Shown piece by piece: positions 48,200 through 56,633 of a stretch of 64,000 nt of DNA (its first letter is position 1; each line of letters starts with the position of its first letter). Under the pieces are notes generated by a model. It was not told the DNA's origin, did no database searches, and worked only from the letters and a program-made list of their open reading frames with translations. Source of the stretch: Variovorax beijingensis (lineage in GTDB: Bacteria > Pseudomonadota > Gammaproteobacteria > Burkholderiales > Burkholderiaceae_C); contig NZ_RXFQ01000021.1 in assembly GCF_003951285.1 (NCBI RefSeq), positions 50,678 to 114,677 on the forward strand. Direction: 5' to 3'. A program made the translations under genes and the position numbers.

Positions 48200-49000
48200 C
48201 TAGCCGGCGCGCCGGACCTCGCCCGGCGTGGCGCCGAGCACGCGGCGCATGCAGCGCGCCATGTGGCTCTGGTGCGAGAACCCGCTCTCCAGCGCCACCT
48301 CGCTCGCGGCCATCGCGCTGCGCACCAGCAGGCCGCGCGCACGGTCGACGCGCCGATGAACCACGTACTCGTGCACCGGCAGGCCGGTGGAACGCTTGAA
48401 CTGCGTCTTCAGGTGCGACGTGCTCAGCCCCGCAACCTCTGCCAGCCTGGCCAGTGAAAGATCGCCGTCGAGGTGCGTCTCGATGTAGTCGGTCACGCGG
48501 CGCAGCTGCGGCCGCGTGAGGCCCTGTGCCGGCGACGCCTCTTGCCGCCGGTGCCCGCCGAGCAGGTGAACTGCCAGCGCGGTGCCCAGGCTGTCGGCGT
48601 AGAGGGTGCCGTTGGGAAAGCCGGCGCGCCTTTCGGCGTCGAGCGCCCAGGCAATGTGCTCGATGTGCGCGTCGCGCAGCTGATGGCGCTCCGCCAGGCT
48701 GGCCCGTTCGGCGGGCAGCCCCATTTCCTCGGCGGTGCGGCGCAGCAGCGATGGCGGCATGCGCACGACCAGCGAGGTGCTGGCAGCCTCCTCGTGCCAG
48801 ATGTCGGAGGTGCCGGCGGGCAGGATGTCGATGTCGCCCCGCGTATAGCGGAACTTGTGCAGCCGGCAGGCGCCATTCACCGGCGCGCCCGCATGCACCT
48901 TGATGCGGTGGTCGGGCACGGCCTCGAGGCCGACCACGCCGCCGGGCGTGTGGCGCACATGCACGTTCAGATGGGTGTCGGAGGGGGCGTCGTGGCTCAT
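48200..49000 (-). CDS. AraC-family transcriptional regulator
   Basis: A 266-residue regulator. An N-terminal sensor region (about 1-150) is followed by two helix-turn-helix motifs (LSLARLAEVAGLSTSHLKTQ and SEVALESGFSHQSHMARCM). It is divergent from the SDR and imine-reductase-like genes, 114 bases away, which it likely controls. The ligand is unknown. Confidence 0.88.
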   Translation of the reverse strand: MSHDAPSDTHLNVHVRHTPGGVVGLEAVPDHRIKVHAGAPVNGACRLHKFRYTRGDIDILPAGTSDIWHEEAASTSLVVRMPPSLLRRTAEEMGLPAERASLAERHQLRDAHIEHIAWALDAERRAGFPNGTLYADSLGTALAVHLLGGHRRQEASPAQGLTRPQLRRVTDYIETHLDGDLSLARLAEVAGLSTSHLKTQFKRSTGLPVHEYVVHRRVDRARGLLVRSAMAASEVALESGFSHQSHMARCMRRVLGATPGEVRRAG

Positions 49001-49114
49001 CGGGCCATTATCCGGCGCTGCGGCGCAACGTGTCCGCGCGTCGCCGTCCGTTCGTGCTGCACCACGGCCGAACGTGCGCGACCCTGCGGGCCGCGTTCCG
49101 GATCATCGGCTGCC

Positions 49115-49924
49115 ATGAACACAACCACTCAAGACACGCGATCCATGGACAACCCCGCCACCGGCAACTACGCAGGCAAGAAGGCCGTCATCACCGGCGG
49201 CACCATCGGCATGGGCCTCGCCACCGCGCAGGCACTGCTCGAAGGCGGCGCCGAAGTGCTCGTCACCGGACTGAATCCCCGCAACCTGGAGGCCGCGCGG
49301 CGCGCGCTGGGCCCTCGCGCCCACATCGTCGCATCGGATGCCGGCTCGCTTTCGGACATCGACGCACTCGCAACGCTCGTCCGGGAAAAGCTCGGCCACA
49401 TCGACCTGCTGCACATCAACGCGGGCATCTCGACGCTGGAGCCCTTCGAGCAGGTCACCGAGGCAGGCTACGACCGTGCCTTTGCGATCAACACCAAGGG
49501 CCCGTTCTTCACCGTGCAGCGCCTGGTGCCCCTGATGCGCGCGGGCGGCGCGGTGGTGGTCACCTCGTCCATCGCGGACGAGGGCGGCATGCACGGGTTG
49601 AGCGTCTACAGCGCGACCAAGGCCGCCCTGCGTTCCTTCGCCTCTGGCTTCGCGGCGGAGCTGGTGGGGCGCGGCATCCGCGTCAACGTGGTGAGCCCGG
49701 GCTTCATCGACACGCCCACGCTCGGCGTTGCCGATGCCACGGCCGAGGAGCGCGCCGAGTTCATCCGCCTGGGCGACCAGATCACGCCGATGCGGCGCCA
49801 CGGCACGGCCGCCGAGGTGGCGCGCGCGGTGCTCTTCTTCGCCTTCGAGGCGACCTTCACGACCGGCGCGCGGCTCACCGTCGATGGCGGGCTGGGGCAG
49901 AACCTCACGCCGGCCGCCGCCTGA
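49115..49924 (+). CDS. SDR-family oxidoreductase
   Basis: A 269-residue classical short-chain dehydrogenase. The cofactor motif is TGGTIGMG, the NAG-equivalent is NAGIS, the catalytic Ser is in VTSSIADEG, and Tyr and Lys are in YSATK. An ATG ten codons later (49145) is an alternative start. It precedes an imine-reductase-like gene by 25 bases and is divergent from an AraC regulator. Confidence 0.9.
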   Translation: MNTTTQDTRSMDNPATGNYAGKKAVITGGTIGMGLATAQALLEGGAEVLVTGLNPRNLEAARRALGPRAHIVASDAGSLSDIDALATLVREKLGHIDLLHINAGISTLEPFEQVTEAGYDRAFAINTKGPFFTVQRLVPLMRAGGAVVVTSSIADEGGMHGLSVYSATKAALRSFASGFAAELVGRGIRVNVVSPGFIDTPTLGVADATAEERAEFIRLGDQITPMRRHGTAAEVARAVLFFAFEATFTTGARLTVDGGLGQNLTPAAA

Positions 49925-49949
49925 TCACACACCAAGGAACAACAAGCAC

Positions 49950-50813
49950 ATGACCGACGTTTCCCTCATCGGCCTCGGCCCCATGGGCATCGCACTCGCG
50001 CGCGCCCTTCGATCGAAATACACGCTGACGGTGTGGAACCGCACCGCCGGGCGCGCCGAACCGCTGCTCAACCAGGGCACCGTGCTCGCGCCGAATGCGC
50101 TCGCCGCGGTCCAGGCCAGTCCCGTGGTGCTGGTCTGCGTGGCCGACTACGCGGCATCCCGCGCGATCCTTGCTGCGCCGGGCGTGGCCGACGCGCTGCG
50201 CGGCAAGGTGCTGGTGCAGCTGAGCACCGGTACCCCGCAGGACGCGCGCGACGACTGGGCCGCGCTCGGCGGCGTGGCCTACCTCGACGGCGCGCTGCTT
50301 GCCACGCCCAGCCAGATCGGCCGGCCCGACACGCCGCTCTTCATCTCCGGCGAAGAACGGGCGCTGGCCGCGTGCCGGCCGCTGCTCGAAGCCGTTGCCG
50401 GAAACATCCAGTACATGGGCGAGCCCATCGGCAACGCGGCCGCCTGGGACCTGGCCACGCTCTCGTGCATGTTCGGCGCGATGAGCGGCTTCTTCCACGG
50501 CGTGCGCATCTGCGAATCCGAAGGGCTGAAGGTGAACGCGTTCTCGCAGATGATCGGCGCGATCTCGCCAGTACTCGGCGAAATGATCAGCGCCGAGGGC
50601 GAGGCCATCCACGCCGGCAGCTACGGCGAACCCGAGAGCTCGATGGCCACCTGCGCGGGCTCGGGCCGGCTCTTCGTGAAGCAGGCGCGCGAGGCAGGGC
50701 TCGACGCGAGTTTTCCGGATTTTCTGATGGCGTTGTTCGACCGCTCTCTGAATGCAGGTTTGGCGAACGAACGGCTGGCCGCAATGATCAAGGTGCTGCG
50801 CCAGGCCGCTTGA
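49950..50813 (+). CDS. NAD(P)-binding oxidoreductase, imine-reductase/reductive-aminase-like
   Basis: A 287-residue protein of the beta-hydroxyacid dehydrogenase superfamily. The Rossmann motif is LIGLGPMGIALA, followed by VWNRTAGRAEPL, where the NADPH 2'-phosphate is expected to bind. The C-terminal helical domain resembles imine reductases and lacks the conserved catalytic Lys of hydroxyisobutyrate dehydrogenases as far as I can tell. The substrate is unknown. It forms an operon with the SDR gene. Confidence 0.85.
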   Translation: MTDVSLIGLGPMGIALARALRSKYTLTVWNRTAGRAEPLLNQGTVLAPNALAAVQASPVVLVCVADYAASRAILAAPGVADALRGKVLVQLSTGTPQDARDDWAALGGVAYLDGALLATPSQIGRPDTPLFISGEERALAACRPLLEAVAGNIQYMGEPIGNAAAWDLATLSCMFGAMSGFFHGVRICESEGLKVNAFSQMIGAISPVLGEMISAEGEAIHAGSYGEPESSMATCAGSGRLFVKQAREAGLDASFPDFLMALFDRSLNAGLANERLAAMIKVLRQAA

Positions 50814-50834
50814 GCAAGGCCGGCGCGCCAAGCC

Positions 50835-51833
50835 CTACTGGACGATCGGGCTGCCCGGGATCTGATCCGTCGGCGGCCTGAAGATCTGTGCCGCATCGAC
50901 CGCGTCGAAGCGGTACTGCTTGCCGCAGAAGTCGCAGCCCACCTCGATGTCGCCGCGCTCGGCCAGGATCTCCTCGGCCTCCTCGACGCCGAGCCCGCGG
51001 ATCATCTGGGCCACGCGGTCGCGGCCGCAGGTGCACGCAAAGTGTGGGCCCAGGAGGCCGGCCTGCGGCTCGAAGCGCAGCAGCTTCTCTTCCCAGAACA
51101 GGCGGCGGAGAATGGTCTCGATGTCGAGCGTGAGCAACTCGTCGCGCGTGAGGCTCGAGGCGAGGATCGAGATGCGGTTGTAGTCCTCGTTGCGGCCGAT
51201 CTGGTCTTCGTTGGCCTGGTCGTGGTCCTTGTCGGAAGTGCCTTCGAGGTTGCCCTCGCCCTTCACCGGCAGGCGCTGGATCAGGAGGCCCGCCGCCACC
51301 TTGTCGTCGGCAGCGAGCACCAGCGTGGTGTCGAGCTGCTCGCTTTGCAGCATGTAGTGCTGCAGCACGTCGCTGAGCCGGCCGAGCTTCTCGCCCTCGT
51401 CGTCGAACAACGGCACCACGCCCTGGTAAGGCGTCGTGCCCGGCAGCTTGTCCTTGGGATCGAGCGTGATGGCGCAGCGGCCCTTGTTGCCGACGTTGAC
51501 CATCTCGGGCAGGCGCGCATCGGCCGGCAGGTCGCCGATCACCTTGGCGGTGGCGCGCAGGCTCAGGTCGGGCTTGGCCTCGGCCACGGCCACCTTGACC
51601 GGGCCGTCGCCGAAGATCTGCAGGATCAGTGCGCCGTTGAACTTGATGTTGGCCTGCATCAGCGTGGCCGCGGCCGTCATCTCGCCGAGCAGTTCGGCCA
51701 CCGGCGGCGGGTAGGCGCCGGTGGCGGTGTTGGAGGCGCGCCGCGCCAGGATTTCCTGCCACGCATCTGTCAGGCGCACGATCATGCCGCGCACCGGCAG
51801 GCCATCGAACAGGAATTTGTGCAGCTCGCTCAA
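50835..51833 (-). CDS. hslO: Redox-regulated chaperone Hsp33
   Basis: A 332-residue holdase chaperone activated by oxidation. The N-terminal dimerising core is followed by the zinc-redox switch Cys-x-Cys (FACTCGRDR) and Cys-x-x-Cys (VGCDFCGKQY) near the C-terminus. It converges on the imine-reductase-like gene. The gamma-carbonic-anhydrase-like gene upstream ends 34 bases before its start, possibly in the same transcript. Confidence 0.95.
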   Translation of the reverse strand: MSELHKFLFDGLPVRGMIVRLTDAWQEILARRASNTATGAYPPPVAELLGEMTAAATLMQANIKFNGALILQIFGDGPVKVAVAEAKPDLSLRATAKVIGDLPADARLPEMVNVGNKGRCAITLDPKDKLPGTTPYQGVVPLFDDEGEKLGRLSDVLQHYMLQSEQLDTTLVLAADDKVAAGLLIQRLPVKGEGNLEGTSDKDHDQANEDQIGRNEDYNRISILASSLTRDELLTLDIETILRRLFWEEKLLRFEPQAGLLGPHFACTCGRDRVAQMIRGLGVEEAEEILAERGDIEVGCDFCGKQYRFDAVDAAQIFRPPTDQIPGSPIVQ

Positions 51834-51867
51834 AACGGATTCTTCTTTCTGTTGGGCCTGCGCGGTG

Positions 51868-52392
51868 TCAGGCGATTTTCTTCAAGCCCTTCGCATAGCG
51901 AATGGCGTTCTTGACGTAGTGATCGGAGCCGTGCCGCAGGCGGGCGGCGTCTTCGTCGCTGATCGTGCGCATCACCTTGGCGGGCGAGCCGAAGATCAGG
52001 GAGTTGTCGGGAAACTCCTTGCCCTCGGTCACGACGCTGCCGGCGCCAACAATCGAATTGCGGCCGATCTTCGCGTTATTCAAGACCACGGCCTGGATGC
52101 CGATCAGCGAGTTGTCGCCGATGGTGCAGCCATGCAGCATGACCTGGTGGCCGATGGTGACGTTCTCGCCGATGGTGAGCGGGCTGCCGGGGTCGGAATG
52201 CAGCATCGACATGTCCTGCACGTTGCTGTTGCGCCCGATCGTCATCTTCTCGTTGTCGCCGCGCAGCACCGCGCCGAACCAGATGCTCGCGTTGTCACCC
52301 AGCTGCACGTTGCCGATCACCTCCGCGCTGTCGGCGACCCAGGCGCCGGTGCCGAGTTGCGGCGCAACGCCGTCGAGTTCATAGAGGGCCAT
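51868..52392 (-). CDS. Gamma-carbonic anhydrase-like protein
   Basis: A 174-residue left-handed beta-helix protein made of hexapeptide repeats. Metal-binding His residues are visible in DMSMLHSDPG and IGHQVMLHGCTIG. Family members include PaaY/YrdA, whose carbonic anhydrase activity varies. The ATG at 52392 is at the family start. The divergent DUF455 gene begins 38 bases away. Confidence 0.92.
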   Translation of the reverse strand: MALYELDGVAPQLGTGAWVADSAEVIGNVQLGDNASIWFGAVLRGDNEKMTIGRNSNVQDMSMLHSDPGSPLTIGENVTIGHQVMLHGCTIGDNSLIGIQAVVLNNAKIGRNSIVGAGSVVTEGKEFPDNSLIFGSPAKVMRTISDEDAARLRHGSDHYVKNAIRYAKGLKKIA

Positions 52393-52429
52393 CGTGGAGT
52401 CTCCGGGGGCAAAACCTAGAATTGTAGGG

Positions 52430-53242
52430 ATGCACCCCCGATTGAGCGCGCTGGCCGCGCTGCGACTCACCGACCCTGAACAGAAGGTTGCGGCAACGCG
52501 CGCCACTGCTGCCGTGGCCGCTACCGATTCCATAGCAACCGACCCTCTGCGCGTCGTGGGCGATGACATCGGCGTGCCGGGCCGCCCCGAACGGCCGCTG
52601 CGCGTGGCCGCCACCGCCGTGCAGAAGCGCTCGCCCTTCACGCCCGAAGGCCGTGCCGCGCTGATCCATTCGATCTGCCACATCGAGTTCAACGCCATCA
52701 ACCTCGCACTCGACGCCGCGTGGCGCTACGACGGCATGCCCGAGGCCTACTACCGCGACTGGCTGCGCGTGGCCGACGAGGAAGCGCAGCACTTCACACT
52801 GCTGCATGCGCACCTGCAGGACATGGGCTGGCGCTACGGCGACTTCCCGGGCCACGACGGGCTCTGGAGCATGTGCGAGAAGACCAGGGACGACGTGCTC
52901 GCGCGCATGGCGCTGGTGCCTCGCACACTCGAAGCGCGCGGGCTCGACGCCACGCCGCTCATCCAGGCCAAGCTCAGGCGTGTAGACACGCCGGATGCGT
53001 TGCGCGCGGTCGAGATCCTCGACATCATCCTGCGCGACGAAGTCGGCCACGTGGCCATCGGCAACCACTGGTACCGCTGGCTCTGCGAGCGCGCCGGCCG
53101 CGACCCCGAGGCGACCTATCCCGAACTCGTGGCACGCTACGAAGCGCCGCGCCTGAAGCCGCCCTTCAACCTCGAAGCCCGCGGCCAGGCGGGCTTCAGC
53201 GCCGAAGAGCTGCGCGCGCTCTCGGCCGCCGCCAAGGACTGA
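52430..53242 (+). CDS. DUF455 ferritin-like protein
   Basis: A 270-residue helical-bundle protein. Carboxylate and His ligands for a di-iron site are visible in HIEFNAINLAL, DEEAQHFTLLHAHL and RDEVGHVAIGNHW. It is related to MiaE-type ferritin-like proteins, but its reaction is unknown. The ATG at 52430 is preferred; a GTG at 52394 would extend the protein by 12 codons. Confidence 0.88.
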   Translation: MHPRLSALAALRLTDPEQKVAATRATAAVAATDSIATDPLRVVGDDIGVPGRPERPLRVAATAVQKRSPFTPEGRAALIHSICHIEFNAINLALDAAWRYDGMPEAYYRDWLRVADEEAQHFTLLHAHLQDMGWRYGDFPGHDGLWSMCEKTRDDVLARMALVPRTLEARGLDATPLIQAKLRRVDTPDALRAVEILDIILRDEVGHVAIGNHWYRWLCERAGRDPEATYPELVARYEAPRLKPPFNLEARGQAGFSAEELRALSAAAKD

Positions 53243-53251
53243 ACGGGAGGC

Positions 53252-53728
53252 CTACGCGGGCCGGGCGTGCACGACCAGCTTGGGCGTGAAGTACTGGAGC
53301 ACCTCGCCGCGCTGGTTGAGCGTGCGGCAGCGCATCGTGACCATCGCGCGGCCCGGCCTGGAGCGCGAAGGCGTGATGTCGAGCACCTCGCCCACCACGT
53401 GCAGCACGTCGCCGGGCCGCGTCGGCTTGGGCCACTGCAGCTCGCCGCCCGAGCCGATGATGCCTTCGGCCAGCGGAATGCCGCTCTCCACCAGCAGTTT
53501 CATCGTGAGCGCCGCCGTGTGCCAGCCGCTCGCAGCAAGACCGCCGAAGAAGCTGTTTTTCGCGGCCTCTTCGTCGGTGTGGAAGGGCTGCGGGTCGAAC
53601 TGCGATGCAAAGGCCTTGATCTGCGCCACGTCCAGCGCGTGTTCGCCGCTCTGGAAGCGGTCGCCGACCGACAGGTCTTCGAGATAAAGCGCGCGCTTGG
53701 CGCCCGTGTCCTCAGGGAGTGCCGCCAT
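53252..53728 (-). CDS. MaoC-family (R)-specific enoyl-CoA hydratase-like
   Basis: A 158-residue hot-dog-fold hydratase. The catalytic Asp/His signature lies in FDPQPFHTDEEAAK followed by FFGGLAASGWHTAAL. It is 39 bases downstream of the thiolase gene and presumably in one operon with it under TetR control. A fatty-acid or acyl-CoA degradation role is likely; a substrate cannot be named. Confidence 0.88.
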   Translation of the reverse strand: MAALPEDTGAKRALYLEDLSVGDRFQSGEHALDVAQIKAFASQFDPQPFHTDEEAAKNSFFGGLAASGWHTAALTMKLLVESGIPLAEGIIGSGGELQWPKPTRPGDVLHVVGEVLDITPSRSRPGRAMVTMRCRTLNQRGEVLQYFTPKLVVHARPA

Positions 53729-53767
53729 GGGAGTTCCTTGTAGTGCCAGCGCGCATTCTCGAACTAT

Positions 53768-54901
53768 TCAGACGCGCTCGAGGATGGTGGCAATGCCCTG
53801 CCCGCCGCCGATGCATTGCGTGGCCAGCGCATAGCGGCCGTTCTCGCGCGCGAGCAGCGAAGCTGCCTTGCCCGTGATGCGCGCACCGGTCGCACCCAGC
53901 GGATGGCCAATGGCAAGACCGCCGCCGTCGAGATTGATCTTCGCCGCGTCGAGGCCGAGATCGCGGATGCAGGCCAGCGCCTGCGACGAGAAGGCCTCGT
54001 TGAGTTCGATCACGTCGAGGTCGCCGGCCCTGAGCCCGGCGCGCGCCAGCGCCTTGCGCGTGGCGGGGATCGGGCCGATGCCCATGACGGCCGGGTCGAC
54101 GCCCACGGTCGCGAACGCGCGGATGCGCGCGAGCGCCTGCAGGCCGTGCTTCGCGGCGAAGGCATCGCTGGTCACGAGCACGGCGGCGGCGCCGTCGGTC
54201 AGCGGCGACGAAGTGCCGGCCGTCACCACGCCATCGGGACGGAACGCCGGCTTCAGGCCCGCCAGCGCCTCGGCCGAGGTGGCCGGGCGGATGCAGCCAT
54301 CGGCATCGACCACCTCGCCCGAGGCCAGGCGCACCGGCACGATCTCGCCCGCGAGCCGCCCTTGTGCGCGCGCGGCGGCGGCCTTGCGGTGCGACTCGAC
54401 TGCGAAGGCCTCCTGGTCGGCGCGGCTCACGCTCCATCGCTGCGCAACGTTCTCGGCGGTCTCGCCCATCGAGATGTAGGCATCGCTGCCGTCCTTCAGT
54501 TCCGGGTTCGGCGAGAAGTTGAAGCCGCCCTGCGGCACCATCGTCATCGACTCCACGCCCACGCACAGGAAGGCCTCGCCCATGCCCGCCTCGATCTGCG
54601 CCGCGGCAATGTGCACGGCCTGCATCGACGAGCCGCAGAAGCGGTTCACCGTCATGCCGCCCACCTCGTGCGGCAGGCCCGCGAGCAGGCCGACGATGCG
54701 CGCGAGGTTGTTGCCCTGCGAGGCCTCGGGGTAGGCGCAGCCCAGGATGACATCCTCGAGCAGCGCGGGGTCGAGGTCGGTGCGCTGCAGCAGGCCCCGA
54801 ACCACGCCGGCGGCCAGCGTGTCGGGGCGCGTCCCGGCGAGCGCGCCCTTCTTCGCGAAGTGGAAAGGCGAGCGGGCATAAGCGGAAATGACGGCTTTCA
54901 T
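53768..54901 (-). CDS. Acetyl-CoA C-acyltransferase (thiolase)
   Basis: A 377-residue thiolase. The acyl-accepting Cys is C89 in NRFCGSSMQA; the catalytic His is in IGHPLGATGAR; the second Cys is in ATQCIGGGQG. It probably acts in beta-oxidation. The ATG at 54901 has AAGGAG upstream, and a palindromic operator sits 20-42 bases before it. The downstream gene is a MaoC hydratase. Confidence 0.93.
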   Translation of the reverse strand: MKAVISAYARSPFHFAKKGALAGTRPDTLAAGVVRGLLQRTDLDPALLEDVILGCAYPEASQGNNLARIVGLLAGLPHEVGGMTVNRFCGSSMQAVHIAAAQIEAGMGEAFLCVGVESMTMVPQGGFNFSPNPELKDGSDAYISMGETAENVAQRWSVSRADQEAFAVESHRKAAAARAQGRLAGEIVPVRLASGEVVDADGCIRPATSAEALAGLKPAFRPDGVVTAGTSSPLTDGAAAVLVTSDAFAAKHGLQALARIRAFATVGVDPAVMGIGPIPATRKALARAGLRAGDLDVIELNEAFSSQALACIRDLGLDAAKINLDGGGLAIGHPLGATGARITGKAASLLARENGRYALATQCIGGGQGIATILERV

Positions 54902-54921
54902 GAGAACACTCCTTGGTCAAA

Positions 54922-54954
54922 ACCTACCATCCAATCGGTAGGTCACGCGGTCAA
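54922..54954 (-). promoter_or_regulatory. TetR-type operator and -35 element of the thiolase operon
   Basis: The palindrome ACCTACC-N8-GGTAGGT spans 54922-54943. On the minus strand TTGACC, a good -35, lies just upstream (54954-54949), so the operator overlaps the spacer and the expected -10. The same CTACC-N8-GGTAG pattern lies at the tetR gene. Confidence 0.75.
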
Positions 54955-54995
54955 AAAATAGGCACGCGCTGCGTGCCTGCGGTGCCGCCCGGCGA

Positions 54996-55586
54996 TCAGC
55001 CGGGCAATGAACTCCTGAGCTGCGCGATGGCTTCGTCGAAGTCTTCGACGCGCCCCGTCATGCGCGATGCGAGCAGTGCGCCCTGGCACACCGAGAACAC
55101 GTAGGCCGCCTGCGATGCAACCGATGCGCCCTTCTTCTGACGGGCCGGGGCCAGCGCGCCCAGCACGCCCGTGAGCCACAGCACCTGGGTGTTGCGCAGT
55201 TCCTGCACGGCCTGGCGCAGTTCCTCGTCGATGCAGTCCCACCCCGGCGTCAGCGCCCCCGCGGGACACATGCCCGAACCCGCCTTGAGCGTGTTGCGGT
55301 ACATGCGGAAATAGGATTCGAGCGCGTCCTTCGGCGTACGCACCCGCGCCGCGTCCCAGTCCTTGAAGAGCTGGGTGGCCTGCCGGATCACCGCGATGCC
55401 CAGCGCTTCCTTGGTCGGAAAGTGGTGGTACAGGCTCGCCTTTCGGACGCCGACCGCATCGGCCACGTCCTGGAAGCTGAAGCCCAGGTAGGAGCGCGTT
55501 TCGATCAGGTGCCGCGCCACCCCGAGGATCTGCTCGCGGGTGCTGCCGGCGGCAAGTGCGGTCGAGGGGGTGATGGTGCTGTTCAT
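54996..55586 (-). CDS. TetR-family transcriptional regulator
   Basis: A 196-residue regulator. The N-terminal helix-turn-helix is FQDVADAVGVRKASLYHHFP. The C-terminal ligand domain is helical and carries two Cys. It lies upstream of the thiolase and MaoC genes and has a matching palindrome at its own start, so it likely represses itself and that operon. An acyl-CoA inducer would fit. The mRNA may be leaderless: TATAGT ends six bases before the ATG and no Shine-Dalgarno is present. Confidence 0.9.
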   Translation of the reverse strand: MNSTITPSTALAAGSTREQILGVARHLIETRSYLGFSFQDVADAVGVRKASLYHHFPTKEALGIAVIRQATQLFKDWDAARVRTPKDALESYFRMYRNTLKAGSGMCPAGALTPGWDCIDEELRQAVQELRNTQVLWLTGVLGALAPARQKKGASVASQAAYVFSVCQGALLASRMTGRVEDFDEAIAQLRSSLPG

Positions 55587-55621
55587 CTACCTACTATAAG
55601 GTAGGGAAATCGGGACCGCAA
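55587..55621 (-). promoter_or_regulatory. TetR self-operator and promoter, leaderless layout
   Basis: On the minus strand TTGCGG (55621-55616), a 17-base spacer and TATAGT (55598-55593) are followed six bases later by the ATG at 55586. The palindrome CTACC-N8-GGTAG (55587-55604) covers the -10 and reaches the start codon. Confidence 0.7.
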
Positions 55622-55630
55622 GCCGCAGGG

Positions 55631-56587
55631 TCAATCGGCCTTGATGTTCGCGGCCTTCACGATGCGCCCGTTGCCTTCGAATTCCGACGCGATCTCCTTG
55701 GCAAAGGCCGCGGGGGTGCCGCCGGTCGGCACGTTGTCGGTGGCCGTGAGCTTGGCGCGCAGCTCGGGGCTGGCCAGGGCCTTGTTGATCTCGGCGTTGT
55801 ACTTTGCGATCAATGCGGGCGGCGTGGCCGCGGGCGCGAAGACGCCGAACACCGAATTGATGTTCGCCGCGCTGTAGCCCAGCTCGGCCAGCGTGGGCGC
55901 CTGCGGCAGGCTCTCGAGCCGTGCGGGCGCGCCCACGGCCAGCGGACGCAGCTTGCCCGACTGGATGTGCGAAGTGAGCGTCGGGCTCGCATTGCTCGAG
56001 AGAATCTCGAACTGCCCGCCGAGCGCATCGTTGAGTTGCTGGCCGCCGCCCTTGTAGGGCACGTGCGTGATGTCGACGCCCGTGGCCGCCTTCACCTGCT
56101 CGAGCACGATGTGGCCGAGTGATGCCGGCCCCGAGGTGGCCCAGCGGACCGCGCCGGGCTGCGCCTTGGCATCGGCGATCAGCGCGCGGAAGTCCCGGGC
56201 CTTGCTGGCCGGCGTGGCAATCAGCAGCACCGGCGAATACATTACGCTCGCCACCGGCGCGATGTCCTTCAGCGGATCGAAGGGCAGTTTGCCGAGATGC
56301 GGACTCAGCACCAGCGGGCTGATGGCCGAGAAGCCCAGCGTGGCGCCGTCGGGTGCGGCCTTGGCCACGGCATCCATGCCGATGGCGCCGCTGGCGCCGG
56401 CACGGTTGTCGACCACCACCGTGGTGCCCATCTGCGCGGCGAGCCTGTCGCCGAGCGCACGCGCGACCACGTCGCTGACGCCGCCTGCGGGATACGCCAC
56501 GATGATGCGGATGGTCTTGGGAACGGGCTGGGCCTGTGCGCCGGAGACGGCGAACAATGCCACCGCGACCCAGATTCTTTTCTGCAT
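55631..56587 (-). CDS. Bug-family tripartite tricarboxylate transporter binding protein
   Basis: A 318-residue periplasmic protein. The signal peptide covers residues 1-20 (ending GAQA). The Bug fold shows RIIVAYPAGGVSDVVARAL and GASGAIGMDAVAKAAPDG. No TctA or TctB membrane gene is nearby, so it is an orphan receptor, as is common in this family. The ligand is unknown but usually a carboxylate. Confidence 0.92.
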   Translation of the reverse strand: MQKRIWVAVALFAVSGAQAQPVPKTIRIIVAYPAGGVSDVVARALGDRLAAQMGTTVVVDNRAGASGAIGMDAVAKAAPDGATLGFSAISPLVLSPHLGKLPFDPLKDIAPVASVMYSPVLLIATPASKARDFRALIADAKAQPGAVRWATSGPASLGHIVLEQVKAATGVDITHVPYKGGGQQLNDALGGQFEILSSNASPTLTSHIQSGKLRPLAVGAPARLESLPQAPTLAELGYSAANINSVFGVFAPAATPPALIAKYNAEINKALASPELRAKLTATDNVPTGGTPAAFAKEIASEFEGNGRIVKAANIKAD

Positions 56588-56633
56588 GAACGAAATCTCT
56601 TTGCTGTTGATGAAGTGAAGGAACACCGCGCCT

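Noticed and set aside
49001..49114. Possible AraC half-sites in the divergent AraC/SDR gap
   Set aside because: Repeated CGAACG/CGTTCG-like bits are short and uneven; not distinct enough from background in GC-rich DNA.
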